Shown: positions 33,071 through 41,717 of the stretch, in pieces
How positions within the stretch are numbered: position 1 is the stretch's first letter
Layout of the letters: every line of letters begins with the position of its first letter
The notes under the pieces: model-generated
Databases searched by the model: none
What the model was told of the DNA's origin: nothing
The model's input: the letters and a program-made list of their open reading frames with translations, nothing else
Assembly (NCBI GenBank): GCA_902761375.1
Contig: CACWKB010000001.1
Location: 1 to 64,000 of the forward strand
Direction: 5' to 3'
DNA: 64,000 nucleotides
From: an uncultured Ruminococcus sp.
GTDB lineage: Bacteria; Bacillota; Clostridia; Oscillospirales; Acutalibacteraceae
Made by a program: the position numbers and the translations under genes

Positions 33071-33628
33071 ATGTCCCGTTTGATCAAGATACTTGCCGCG
33101 GCGACCACTGCCGCCGCTGTATGCTTTGCGGTTATTTATTGCGTTACCTCGAACAAGGTCATGCTCACGCTCGCCATCACCTTCGGCGTCACGGCTTTTC
33201 ACTTTGTGATGAGGCTTGCCGTAGGCTTGAGCTTCAACGCAGCGATGAAAAACAGAGCCGATTATCACAAGCCGTGGTTCAGGCAGAGGAAGTGGGAGAG
33301 AGGGCTCTACAAAAAGCTCGGCGTAAAGCGTTGGAAGGGCAGGATGCCTTCATATGACCCGACGCTTTTCGATCCCTCGCTGCACAGCTTTGATGAGATC
33401 GCTCAGGCTATGTGTCAGGCTGAGCTGGTGCATGAGACTATCGCCGTGCTCAGCTTTCTGCCGCTGCTCATGATAATACCGTTCGGCGAACCGGCGGTTT
33501 TTATAATCACCTCGGTTTTGAGCGCGGCGTTCGATCTGTGCTTTGTGATCATGCAGCGCTATAACCGTCCGCGCGTCGTGCGTCTCGCCGACAGGACGCG
33601 CCAAACAAGCGCGCCGGATCCGGCATGA
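33071..33628 (+). CDS. CrtO-like membrane acyltransferase
   Basis: This 185-residue membrane protein has two N-terminal helices, a central basic segment and two later helices. The segment WFRQRKWERGLYKKLGVKRW, followed by QAELVHE, matches the glycosyl-4,4'-diaponeurosporenoate acyltransferase (CrtO) family that in staphylococci adds a fatty acid to a glycosylated carotenoid. No carotenoid genes are near, so here the acceptor is more likely a glycolipid. It overlaps the next glycosyltransferase frame, which suggests the two modify the same molecule. Confidence 0.6.
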   Translation: MSRLIKILAAATTAAAVCFAVIYCVTSNKVMLTLAITFGVTAFHFVMRLAVGLSFNAAMKNRADYHKPWFRQRKWERGLYKKLGVKRWKGRMPSYDPTLFDPSLHSFDEIAQAMCQAELVHETIAVLSFLPLLMIIPFGEPAVFIITSVLSAAFDLCFVIMQRYNRPRVVRLADRTRQTSAPDPA

Positions 33629-33642
33629 CAGGAGGTTCAGTT

Positions 33643-34593
33643 ATGGAAAATCTGAAAAAACACAAGGAAAAGAGGATCATCGCCATCCCGTTCGCCTATG
33701 AGGAGGGGATGAACACAGGCGTAAACACGTCCGCGAAAAACGCTGCGGAGGAATACCTGCAAAGCGCCTGCGTTGCGGCTGCCTCCGCGAAGCATCACAA
33801 TCCCGACTGCACCGTCGCGCTGGTGACGAATATCAGCTCCGAAATGCTTGCGCCGTATTCCGATGTGCTAAAGCTTCACGGCGTCGAGATAATCGAGGCG
33901 CCGTTTGACCGCTACCGTTTTGATAAGGATTACCGCTGGGCGCTCGCGTTTTATAAGCTGTGTGCGCTCGAGTATATCGCTGAGCTGGGCTATGATAAGC
34001 TATGCTATTTTGATTCGGATGTTTATGTTCAGGGCTCGCTCGACAGGGCGTGGGAGGAATGCGAGGGAAGCATCCTGCTGCTGAACTTTCTCAACCGAAA
34101 CGGTAAGGGCTATCACATTATGTGCGATGAGCTGACAGCCTTTACAGGTAGTACGGAGCCAATGCGCATCACATTCTACGGGGGAGAGTTCTTCATGGCT
34201 GATGCGGAAACGGCGCGGCGCTTTACAGAGGAAGCTCACGCGATATTTGACAAGATGATCGCCGACGGCTTCAAAACGACCAAGGGCGACGAGTTTATCC
34301 TCAATCTCGCGGCTGAGAGGATGAAGGACAGGGTCAAGAGCGCCCGGGCGTATATCTTCCGCTTTTGGACGGGGCCCGGCTACCGCCTTGTTCCGGATTC
34401 ATACCGCGTCGATCCTGTCGCAGTCCTGCATATGCCCGATGAAAAGAATCACGGCTTGCCGATACTGTACCGAAAATATATTGTGAAGGGCGAGCTGCCC
34501 GAAAACAGCAGGGTATGGAAGGTCTGCCGCCTGAACGGGATCACGCTGAAGGATAGGGCGATCAGACTGGTGTTCGGGCTGAACAGGAAATGA
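33643..34593 (+). CDS. Family 8-type glycosyltransferase
   Basis: This 316-residue protein has the GT-A fold of retaining galactosyl/glucosyltransferases. The metal- and sugar-nucleotide-binding DSD motif is at residues 124-126 (CYFDSDVYVQG), followed by GGEFFMA and GDEFILN segments typical of such enzymes. There is no membrane segment. An in-frame ATG at 33625 overlaps the previous stop (ATGA), but GGAGG at 33631 lies 7 bp before the ATG at 33643, which I prefer. The sugar and acceptor are unknown. Confidence 0.7.
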   Translation: MENLKKHKEKRIIAIPFAYEEGMNTGVNTSAKNAAEEYLQSACVAAASAKHHNPDCTVALVTNISSEMLAPYSDVLKLHGVEIIEAPFDRYRFDKDYRWALAFYKLCALEYIAELGYDKLCYFDSDVYVQGSLDRAWEECEGSILLLNFLNRNGKGYHIMCDELTAFTGSTEPMRITFYGGEFFMADAETARRFTEEAHAIFDKMIADGFKTTKGDEFILNLAAERMKDRVKSARAYIFRFWTGPGYRLVPDSYRVDPVAVLHMPDEKNHGLPILYRKYIVKGELPENSRVWKVCRLNGITLKDRAIRLVFGLNRK

Positions 34594-34670
34594 TCCCGCA
34601 CTGATTCATAATTGACCGAAATTTGAAAGGCTTGCTTACGTAATTTGGACGAGGCACAGTGTTTTATTGC

Positions 34671-34698
34671 AAAAACCGTCAGATAATGACGGTTTTTT
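34671..34698 (+). terminator. Rho-independent terminator
   Basis: AAAAACCGTC and GACGGTTTTT form a 10-bp stem with a 7-base loop and a T-run. It follows the glycosyltransferase gene. Confidence 0.85.
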
Positions 34699-34699
34699 G

Positions 34700-34728
34700 T
34701 TGTAATTATCCCGTTTGTATGCTATGAT
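34700..34728 (+). promoter_or_regulatory. Promoter for the BspA/dockerin protein gene
   Basis: TTGTAA (34700-34705) and TATGAT (34723-34728) are 17 bp apart, 33 bp before the GTG start. Confidence 0.6.
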
Positions 34729-34761
34729 ATAGAAAAGAAAACACCAAGGGAGGCATTCACT

Positions 34762-36468
34762 GTGAAAAAAAGAAGGATCATCGCTTTGCTGCTGTCCGTG
34801 CTTATTATGACCGCGGTCGTTTTCTCGGCGCCGTTTTCGGTCTCGGCGGCTGAAGTCCGGGAGAGCGTGGGGCTCAATATCCCTGCAAGCGGACAAAAGG
34901 GCGACATCTACTGGAGCTTTGACTCATCCACAAGCACCCTGACCCTGACCGGCAAGGGAGATATGAGCTTTCACGTCTATTGGGCTGCGGGCGGCTCCGG
35001 CAATGAGGATACGAGCATCAAAAAGGTGGTCATCAGCAGCGGCATCACCTCGATCAGCAAATACGCCTTTGGGCTCTGCACGGAGCTCGAGGAGGTAGTC
35101 CTCGGCTACGGCTTGAAGAGGATAGGCTTCGGCGCGTTCCGGTCGTGTAAAAAGCTCAGGGAGCTCAAGACTCCCACATCGCTTGAGACAATAGAAGACC
35201 GCGCCTTTGACAAATGCGTGAGCCTGTCAAGGACAGTCCTCAACCCCGGCTTGAAAAAAATAGGCAGCTACGCCTTTACCGACGTCAAAAAGGTCACCTT
35301 CATGATACCCGAGAGCGTCACCTCGATCGGCAAATGCGCGATAGGCTATTACTTCGATCCCGACAACGGGGATTACAAGGCAGTCAAAGACGATTTTCTG
35401 ATCTACGCAGTTGAAGGCTCCGCAGGCAGTCGTTACGCCGATAACAACGGCTTCAGCACATCCTATTGCACCTGGTATCTCGATGAAGCCTATAATTCGC
35501 TGACCGTCAACGCGATAGACACATTCCCGGCTTATCTTTGGTCTCATGTCTACGATCTCGAAAAAGAGGGTATCGACAACGGCTTGCCGGTTAGCGTTGT
35601 TTTTGACGACCGCATTACCGAGATAGAAAGCGCGTTAGCATGTCTTTATAATGCCAGATCGGTCACCTTTCCCAAGAATCTGGAAAGGATCAAAAGCAGC
35701 GCCTTCAGACAATATGATAGCCTGACGAGCGTTACCTTCCCGAAAACGCTGAAATATATCGGTTCGAACGCGTTCATGTTTTGCGGTTCCCTGAAAAACG
35801 TCACGCTTAATTACGGGCTCGAGGAGATCGGGTCCGAAGCCTTTGCCGATACCGCCCTGACCTCGGTGACTATTCCGCCGACCGTAAAGCAGATCGGCAA
35901 CTATGCCTTCGGCTTTGACTGGACGGGCAAAAAGCTCACTCCCGACTTTACGATCTACGGCGAGCAGGGCTCCGAGGCGCAGCGCTACGCCGAAAAATAC
36001 GGCTTCAACTTCATCGCCGTCAAATACATCCGCAGCGTTAACCTCAACTTCACCGAGCCGAAGGCGGGCGAATACCCCGACTACAATTTGGGGATAAACA
36101 ACTGCGACTGCGAGGTTGTGAATTTAGAAATCCTCACGCCTCACGGCACGGGCCTGGAGTTCACCTATATCGACAAGGACGGCAAGTTCAAGATGCTTGA
36201 GCCCGACGAGAAGTTTCAGAAGGGCATTGTCTATACTCCCGCGATCATGCTGATGACGAGCAAGGAAAACACATATTTCGCCGGCGACGTTGAGGTTACC
36301 TTCAACGGCAAAAAGGCGCAGGTGAGCCCGATGTCCTCAACATGGATCTCCGCCTCGCGCGACTACAGCCTCAAGCCCGTGAAGTTAGGCGACGTAAACG
36401 GCGACGGCGTGATCGACGTCACCGACGCTACATATATCCAGATGTACGCCGCAGGCTTGATCGAATGA
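34762..36468 (+). CDS. Secreted BspA leucine-rich-repeat protein with half dockerin
   Basis: This 568-residue secreted protein starts at GTG (AAGGGAGG upstream) with a signal peptide ending near VSAAEV. Two blocks of BspA/TpLRR repeats (about residues 85-195 and 285-400; IKKVVISSGITSISKYAF type) are separated by a non-repeat region and followed by a beta domain. The C-terminus is one dockerin-type calcium loop (GDVNGDGVIDVTDATYIQ) and its helix; the usual second loop is missing. Such proteins bind host or plant surfaces or join cohesin scaffolds. Confidence 0.75.
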   Translation: MKKRRIIALLLSVLIMTAVVFSAPFSVSAAEVRESVGLNIPASGQKGDIYWSFDSSTSTLTLTGKGDMSFHVYWAAGGSGNEDTSIKKVVISSGITSISKYAFGLCTELEEVVLGYGLKRIGFGAFRSCKKLRELKTPTSLETIEDRAFDKCVSLSRTVLNPGLKKIGSYAFTDVKKVTFMIPESVTSIGKCAIGYYFDPDNGDYKAVKDDFLIYAVEGSAGSRYADNNGFSTSYCTWYLDEAYNSLTVNAIDTFPAYLWSHVYDLEKEGIDNGLPVSVVFDDRITEIESALACLYNARSVTFPKNLERIKSSAFRQYDSLTSVTFPKTLKYIGSNAFMFCGSLKNVTLNYGLEEIGSEAFADTALTSVTIPPTVKQIGNYAFGFDWTGKKLTPDFTIYGEQGSEAQRYAEKYGFNFIAVKYIRSVNLNFTEPKAGEYPDYNLGINNCDCEVVNLEILTPHGTGLEFTYIDKDGKFKMLEPDEKFQKGIVYTPAIMLMTSKENTYFAGDVEVTFNGKKAQVSPMSSTWISASRDYSLKPVKLGDVNGDGVIDVTDATYIQMYAAGLIE

Positions 36469-36483
36469 CCCTATAGAACGAAA

Positions 36484-36520
36484 ATTCCCCGAAGCGGCTG
36501 TGCTTCGGGGAATCTTTATT
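36484..36520. terminator. Bidirectional terminator
   Basis: ATTCCCCGAAGC and GCTTCGGGGAAT form a 12-bp perfect stem with a 6-base loop. T-rich sequence follows on both strands, between the converging genes. Confidence 0.85.
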
Positions 36521-37241
36521 TTGTTCTGAATTGTTTCGGTTTAGCCTTTTCAGGGACGCGCTGCAGGATGTAACCGAGCACGAAATCATAATCCGCCTCG
36601 GCGACGTAGACCCGGTTTTTGCCGAGAAGCTGATTGACCTTGATGAGGCTGTGGCGGCGGTGTACCCTGACGTGTCTCACCGAGCCGAATTCGGTGGTCA
36701 TCTCGCTGCGCGCGGAGCTCATGCCCACGCCGACGGTGGTGATGTTTTTGCTCGCCAAGCCCGCAAGCACGGTCAGTATGGCGATCAGCTCCGCCTTTTT
36801 TGCCTGCTTAGGCATCTGCTTGTGCGTGATACTGTTCTCGTCCATCTCGAACATCGCGCAGTATTTGCCGCCCATGATCGCGGCGTAGACAAGATAGCTT
36901 ATCGCGGCGAGGACGGTCATGCCGAGCTCCAGATACCCCAGCAGCCTCAGCCTGCTCAGCAGCAGGTCTGCCGAAAGGTTGTTATCGAAAACGTCGAGCA
37001 GCATCATGAACGCCATTACGCCGAGTATGACGAAAAAGAGTATCTTCCACACGAGCAGGAAGATGGTAGGGTTAGTGAAGAGGTTCACCTCATAGACCCA
37101 GCGGTATTTGCCGTCTGAGCAGAGGTAGATGTTATCCGAGACCCTTTTACCCTCGCTCATAAGCTTCTGCGCCGAGGGCTTTCGGCGGCGCTTGGGCTTT
37201 GTTTTTTCGGCGTCGGTGTTATCTGCGCGGCTCTTGCTCAT
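36516..37241 (-). CDS. Membrane protein of unknown function
   Basis: This 241-residue protein has a basic cytosolic N-terminus (KPKRRRKPSAQK), two or three membrane helices (about 58-82 and 93-118) and a C-terminal domain with GSVRHVRVHRRHSLIKVNQLLGKNRVYV-like strands (split here by position, about residues 183-212). That C-terminal part resembles bacterial PH-like membrane-associated domains, but this is tentative. AAAAAGGAGAG precedes the ATG. It stands alone. Confidence 0.55.
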   Translation of the reverse strand: MSKSRADNTDAEKTKPKRRRKPSAQKLMSEGKRVSDNIYLCSDGKYRWVYEVNLFTNPTIFLLVWKILFFVILGVMAFMMLLDVFDNNLSADLLLSRLRLLGYLELGMTVLAAISYLVYAAIMGGKYCAMFEMDENSITHKQMPKQAKKAELIAILTVLAGLASKNITTVGVGMSSARSEMTTEFGSVRHVRVHRRHSLIKVNQLLGKNRVYVAEADYDFVLGYILQRVPEKAKPKQFRTK

Positions 37242-37450
37242 ATTTCAACTCTCCTTTTTACGCTATTATACACAAACAGCGCGTAATAGTAAAGATAAAT
37301 AACAATAATTTAACGTCTTGACGCATTTGACGGGAGTTTTTTGTATTCTTCCCACATAAATTATACCTCGGATTTAGGCATATCGTATATTTAATTCTTT
37401 TGCCCAATAAGGTATAATTAATAGGATAACAATCTGAGAGGCGAAGAATC

Positions 37451-38380
37451 ATGATATACAACAATGTTTTGGAGGCTGTGGGGCAGACTCCGCTTATAAG
37501 ACTGAACCGCATGGTCGATCCCGACAGCGCGGATATTCTCGTCAAATTCGAGGCGCTCAACGTGGGCGGCTCGATCAAGACCCGCACCGCGCTCAATATG
37601 ATCGAGCAGGCGGAGCGCGACGGGCTGATAAGCGAGGACAGCATCATCGTCGAGCCCACCAGCGGCAATCAGGGGATAGGGCTCGCGCTCGTCGGCGCGG
37701 TCAAGGGCTACCGCACGATAATCATCATGCCCGACTCCGTGAGCGAGGAGAGGCGCAAGCTGATCCGTCACTACGGCGCTGAGGTCAAGCTCATCCACGA
37801 CGCCGGCGACATCGGAGCCTGCATCGACGAGTGCCTCAAAACCGCGCTGAAGATGAAGGAGAAGGACAGCAGGGTTTTCGTGCCGCAGCAGTTCGCCAAT
37901 ATCAACAACGTAAAGGCGCACAAAAAATATACCGCGCTCGAAATAATGCAGCAGTGCGCCTGTCCGATCGACGGCTTCTGCTCGGGAATAGGCACGGGCG
38001 GCACGATAACCGGCATCGGCGAGGTGCTCAAGGCGCAGTATCCGGACATCGAGATCTGGGCGATCGAGCCCGAGAACGCGGCTATACTCGCGGGCGGCAC
38101 CATCGGCACCCACCTGCAGATGGGCATCGGCGACGGCATAATCCCCGATATCCTCAACCGCGGCATCTACGACGAGATTTATGTGGTGACCGACGACGAG
38201 GCGCTGAACACCGCCAAAAGATTGGCGCGCGAGGAGGGGCTGATGTGCGGCATTTCGGCAGGCACCAACGTCGCCGCCGCGCTAAAGCTCGCCAAGAAGC
38301 TCGGAAAGGGCAAGACCGTTGTGACCGTGCTTCCCGACACCGCCGAGAGATACTACTCGACTCCTCTGTTCGAGGAATAA
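37451..38380 (+). CDS. cysK: Cysteine synthase (O-acetylserine sulfhydrylase)
   Basis: This 309-residue pyridoxal-phosphate enzyme makes cysteine from O-acetylserine and sulfide. The cofactor lysine is K43 in GGSIKTRTA, PTSGNQGIGLA near residue 68 binds the substrate, and GTGGTITG near 178 binds the phosphate. The length is normal. A TATAAT at 37413-37418 lies 32 bp before the ATG with a weak -35. No cysE or sulfate genes are adjacent. Confidence 0.9.
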   Translation: MIYNNVLEAVGQTPLIRLNRMVDPDSADILVKFEALNVGGSIKTRTALNMIEQAERDGLISEDSIIVEPTSGNQGIGLALVGAVKGYRTIIIMPDSVSEERRKLIRHYGAEVKLIHDAGDIGACIDECLKTALKMKEKDSRVFVPQQFANINNVKAHKKYTALEIMQQCACPIDGFCSGIGTGGTITGIGEVLKAQYPDIEIWAIEPENAAILAGGTIGTHLQMGIGDGIIPDILNRGIYDEIYVVTDDEALNTAKRLAREEGLMCGISAGTNVAAALKLAKKLGKGKTVVTVLPDTAERYYSTPLFEE

Positions 38381-38459
38381 GCCTGCGGCTTGCTTGCAAA
38401 TCAAGGGCAGCTCGGAAAAAATTTGCTGCCGGTAATCATCCAATTATAGAGGTGATCTG

Positions 38460-39242
38460 ATGAAAAAGAAGATCGGTATCATGATAGCCGTTGTCTGCGG
38501 ACTTTTAGCCGCTGCGGCGCTTGCCTACCTGATAGTGACCATTGTAAGCCGAAGCAAGGCGGAGGAGGATTACTCCCGGCTCGCAAGCTCCTACGCCTCG
38601 GGCGCGACAGCGGACGAAACCGCCGCCCCCTCGGAGGAAACGACCGAGAGCCTGATCGAGAACCCGATAGATTTTGCGTCGCTGAAGCAGGAAAACAGCG
38701 ATACCGTCGGCTGGATCACCGTCCCCGACACCAACGTCAATTACCCGGTGCTCCAGAGCTGGGTCGACGACAATTTTTATATCGACCACGGCTTTGACAG
38801 GGAGTACAGCTTTCCCGGAGCTATCTATATGCAGCTATGCAACCGTCCGGGCTTCTCCGACAGGGTGACCGTGCTGTACGGTCACAATATGCGTGACGGC
38901 TCGATGTTCGCCTCGCTTCACAGTTTCGAGGACAGTGAGTTCTTTGACTCGCACGAGTCCTTTACGATCTACACCGAAAACCGCAGGCTGACCTACCGCG
39001 TCGTTTCGGCGTTCGTCGGCGACGACAGCCATATAATCAATTCCCACAATTTCGGCGACGACAGGGTGTTTGAGGAATACTGTCTGTCCGTGATGAATCC
39101 GCACTCAATGAGCAGCAACGTGCGAAGCGGCGTGAAGCTCAACAACACCAGCAAGCTGCTGATACTGAGCACCTGCAACGACTCAAACGTGGGACGTTAT
39201 CTGGTCGTAGGCGAGCTTATCGCCTCGGAGCCCACAAGATAG
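38460..39242 (+). CDS. srtB: Class B sortase
   Basis: This 260-residue enzyme is anchored by one N-terminal helix (about 5-28). The catalytic residues are present: His142 (YGHNM), Cys239 (LSTCND) and Arg246 (GRYLVVG). VGWITVPDTNVNYPV and FYIDHGFDREYSFPGAIYM are class B segments. Sortase B of Clostridioides difficile cuts (S/P)PxTG motifs, and the adjacent gene encodes a protein with SPQTG, which makes it the probable substrate. GAGGTGAT precedes the ATG. Confidence 0.9.
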   Translation: MKKKIGIMIAVVCGLLAAAALAYLIVTIVSRSKAEEDYSRLASSYASGATADETAAPSEETTESLIENPIDFASLKQENSDTVGWITVPDTNVNYPVLQSWVDDNFYIDHGFDREYSFPGAIYMQLCNRPGFSDRVTVLYGHNMRDGSMFASLHSFEDSEFFDSHESFTIYTENRRLTYRVVSAFVGDDSHIINSHNFGDDRVFEEYCLSVMNPHSMSSNVRSGVKLNNTSKLLILSTCNDSNVGRYLVVGELIASEPTR

Positions 39243-39312
39243 GCGGGCTGTTTTGAGATAATCACTAAATGCGGGATGCTTTCTTTGTGCATTATTACGG
39301 TACTTAAAAGGC

Positions 39313-39340
39313 TTACAAATTTGCTTTTTTATGATAAAAT
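39313..39340 (+). promoter_or_regulatory. Predicted promoter for the SPQTG protein gene
   Basis: TTACAA (39313-39318) and TAAAAT (39335-39340) are spaced 16 bp apart, 52 bp before the start. Confidence 0.45.
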
Positions 39341-39392
39341 AAATCCATACTGGTTTAGGTATATACTTCTTGAACAATAGGAGGAGATTCAT

Positions 39393-39914
39393 ATGAAAAA
39401 GGTTATTTCCGTTCTGGCAGTTCTTTTGGTGCTTTCACTTTCGGTGATGCCTGTATTTGCCGATTCGATCAGCAGCCCCAAGGCTACGGTCGCCGATTAC
39501 GACGTCATAGTAGTTCCCGTCGACGGCGGTACGGTTACTTATATCTATATCACCGGAGTTGACGATGACGGTCATCAGCAGGTGCGCTTTGTCGCTCAGC
39601 CCGATGACGAATGGGACTTTACCGGCTGGGAGTTTGACGGCGAATACACCGTTATCGAAGGAGATCTTACCGACGATACCGTTACCGTTGATATCACTAC
39701 CGACGTTACCGTTAAGCCCGGCTTCAAGCCCTCGTCTCCAGACGAGCCCTCGACCACCGGCGCGGCTCCCGAGCCCACCAAGAAGCCCGTTATCGATGAC
39801 GGCAGCAAGTCTCCCCAGACCGGCTCCGATACCTTTGCGGTCGTTTCCGTGATCGCGCTCTGCCTGATCGGCGGCGCTGCGGCTCTTGCGGTCACCAAGA
39901 AGGTTCGCAAATAA
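39393..39914 (+). CDS. Cell-wall-anchored surface protein with SPQTG sorting signal
   Basis: This 173-residue protein has a signal peptide (cleavage near VFADS), a beta domain of about 85 residues resembling an InlB B-repeat/Listeria-Bacteroides type fold (DEWDFTGWEFDGEY), a Pro/Thr/Lys linker, then SPQTG, a hydrophobic helix and the basic tail KKVRK. This is a complete sortase sorting signal. It lies 150 bp after the sortase gene. AGGAGGAG precedes the ATG. It probably displays one small domain at the surface; the ligand is unknown. Confidence 0.8.
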   Translation: MKKVISVLAVLLVLSLSVMPVFADSISSPKATVADYDVIVVPVDGGTVTYIYITGVDDDGHQQVRFVAQPDDEWDFTGWEFDGEYTVIEGDLTDDTVTVDITTDVTVKPGFKPSSPDEPSTTGAAPEPTKKPVIDDGSKSPQTGSDTFAVVSVIALCLIGGAAALAVTKKVRK

Positions 39915-39933
39915 TCTTTCCGAATTATGATTG

Positions 39934-39964
39934 GCAGCAACAGGCTTTCTGTTGCTGCCTTTTG
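39934..39964 (+). terminator. Rho-independent terminator
   Basis: GGCAGCAACAG and CTGTTGCTGCC form an 11-bp perfect stem with a 5-base loop, followed by TTTT. Confidence 0.85.
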
Positions 39965-39990
39965 CATTTATGCCGGGTTTAATAAATCAA

Positions 39991-40019
39991 TTGACATACA
40001 GCCCTCGGAATGCTACAAT
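39991..40019 (+). promoter_or_regulatory. Promoter for the LCP gene
   Basis: Consensus TTGACA (39991-39996) and TACAAT (40014-40019) are 17 bp apart, 45 bp before the LCP gene. Confidence 0.8.
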
Positions 40020-40063
40020 ATATTTATTAATCCAACTGCAATTTTTATTAGGGTATTTTCAGC

Positions 40064-41230
40064 ATGAACGATCAATTTGATTTTAATTTGGAGGATAAGC
40101 CCGAGCTCAACATCGTTGAGGTTGAGTTCAACTCCGTAAAAGAGGACGGGAATTCGTCCCATCACCATCACCACCATCACCATCACCGTCACCACCACAG
40201 CCGCAGCAAAAAGCGCCGCCGCAAAAAAATCATAAAGCGCGTGCTTATCGGCGTAGGCGCCGGATTGCTCGCGCTTGTGCTGGCTGCCGTCGGAGTATTC
40301 ATCTATCTGAGGAACGTCGGCAGAAGCGAGATGATCGTTGAAGAATACAAAATAGAGGCTCCCAAGGATATAGCGGTCGCTCACAAGGACGGACAGTTTA
40401 TAGATTACAACGGTGAGCTTTACCGTTACAACGAGAACATCGCCAATATTCTGATAATCGGTGTGGACAAGTACGAAGAGACCGACGAGACCAAGGAGAT
40501 CGGTAAAAACGGTCAGGCGGATACGCTGCTCCTTGCCGCAGTCGATACGAGCCGCAGGAAGATCACCCTGATCAATATCCCGCGCGACATCCTGACGGAC
40601 GTCAAAACCTATTCCATGGACGGCGGCTATGTCGGACTCAAGAATATGCAGATCTGTCTGTCCTACGCCTACGGCGACGGTAAGGAATCGAGCTGTCTTA
40701 ACACCGAGGACGCGGTGCAGCGCGTGTTCTACAATCTGCCCATCGGCTCCTATTTCGCGCTCGATCTTGCTGGCGTACCGACGCTCAACGACGCTGTCGG
40801 AGGAGTGGAGGTCGTGTCGCCCAACGACCTTGATGATACGGGCAGCTCTAAGGTAAAGGGCTTCGTGAAGGGGGAGAAGTATCACCTCGAGGGAGAAATG
40901 TCCAAGATGTTTGTGATCCTGCGCGAACAGCATTCTCCCGACGCGAACCTGAAGCGCAACGAGCGTCAGAAGGTATATCTGAAGGCGTTTTTCAACAAGG
41001 CGATATCCTCAGTCAAGAAAAATCCCGGTGTGGCTTTGGAGCTCTACAATGCCTCGGCGCCCTATTCATGCACCGATTTCAACGCGAGCCGCGTCACCTA
41101 TTTCGCGCATGAGATCGCAACCGGCGGCAGCTATTCGCTCGAAATAAAGTCCGTGCCGGTCGACGTCAGCAAAAAGGCAACTATGCATATAATACGATCA
41201 GGGAAAAGGAGTTTTATGAGCTTTTCCTGA
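40064..41230 (+). CDS. LytR-CpsA-Psr family protein with His-rich N-terminus and apparent 3' frameshift
   Basis: LCP enzymes attach teichoic acids or other polymers to the cell wall. The cytosolic head has a run of nine His (33-41) and three more (43-45), then Arg/Lys clusters, then one helix (about 60-82). The LCP domain follows (ILIIGVDKYEETDE, NIPRDILTDV, YALDLAGV-like FALDLAGV). The written frame ends in an atypical MHIIRSGKRSFMSFS. Adding one A to the A5 run at 41171-41175 restores GNYAYNTIREKEFYELFLSV and continues to a stop at 41269-41271 that overlaps the next ATG. So a one-base loss or sequence error is likely; the intact product would be 402 residues. Confidence 0.8.
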   Translation: MNDQFDFNLEDKPELNIVEVEFNSVKEDGNSSHHHHHHHHHRHHHSRSKKRRRKKIIKRVLIGVGAGLLALVLAAVGVFIYLRNVGRSEMIVEEYKIEAPKDIAVAHKDGQFIDYNGELYRYNENIANILIIGVDKYEETDETKEIGKNGQADTLLLAAVDTSRRKITLINIPRDILTDVKTYSMDGGYVGLKNMQICLSYAYGDGKESSCLNTEDAVQRVFYNLPIGSYFALDLAGVPTLNDAVGGVEVVSPNDLDDTGSSKVKGFVKGEKYHLEGEMSKMFVILREQHSPDANLKRNERQKVYLKAFFNKAISSVKKNPGVALELYNASAPYSCTDFNASRVTYFAHEIATGGSYSLEIKSVPVDVSKKATMHIIRSGKRSFMSFS

Positions 41231-41267
41231 GCGTGTTTTACGAAAAGGTAGATTCGGAGGATGTATC

Positions 41268-41642
41268 ATGATCGGATTCAAAAGGATACTCAGTCTTGTG
41301 CTCTGCGCAGTATTGATCGCAGCCTGCGCCGTTTTCGGCGCGTCCGCTGCCGCAGATAACCGCATCTCGGGAGCGTGTGTGTCAGTCGCGGGCGAAAAGA
41401 GCGACCCCGTCACCTCAAATGAAGGCGCAGCCCGGGTGATCGGCGAGCCCTCGACCGACGCGACGAGCCAAACGATACCCGCCTCGACCGTCAAAAGCGC
41501 GGACTCCATAGCCCTCAACAGCGCCAACGGCTCGGTCGCCACCAACGAGGGCGGCGCGACCGTGTGGATATTCGCGGGGATCATCGGACTGCTCGCTGCA
41601 GCGGGAATAATCTACTTCATAATCCAAAAGAACAAAAAATAA
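41268..41642 (+). CDS. Small secreted membrane-anchored protein
   Basis: This 124-residue protein has a signal peptide (FGASAAA), a low-complexity Ser/Ala/Thr-rich middle and a C-terminal membrane helix (about 98-120) ending in QKNKK. It has the outline of a sortase substrate but no LPxTG-like motif. Its ATG would overlap the stop of the frame-restored LCP gene (ATGA), so the two were probably translated together. The function is unknown. Confidence 0.6.
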   Translation: MIGFKRILSLVLCAVLIAACAVFGASAAADNRISGACVSVAGEKSDPVTSNEGAARVIGEPSTDATSQTIPASTVKSADSIALNSANGSVATNEGGATVWIFAGIIGLLAAAGIIYFIIQKNKK

Positions 41643-41655
41643 GACAAAAAAATCA

Positions 41656-41700
41656 GGTCGGGCAGATAGCGCGGATAAAACGTCTATCTGTCCGACCGTT
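41656..41700. terminator. Palindromic element acting as terminator
   Basis: GGTCGGGCAGATAG and CTATCTGTCCGACC form a 14-bp stem with one G-U pair, followed by TTTTGTT. The outer arms match the interspersed palindrome family, but the core differs. It lies between converging genes. Confidence 0.75.
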
Positions 41701-41717
41701 TTGTTATATCGAATTGC

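Noticed and set aside
40157..40201. Vector-derived His tag or contamination
   Set aside because: The His run is inside a natural LCP gene with mixed codons and native promoter.
41171..41176. Programmed -1 ribosomal frameshift
   Set aside because: The run is C AAA AAG, not the efficient A AAA AAG slip site, and no downstream stimulatory hairpin is seen; a lost A is simpler.
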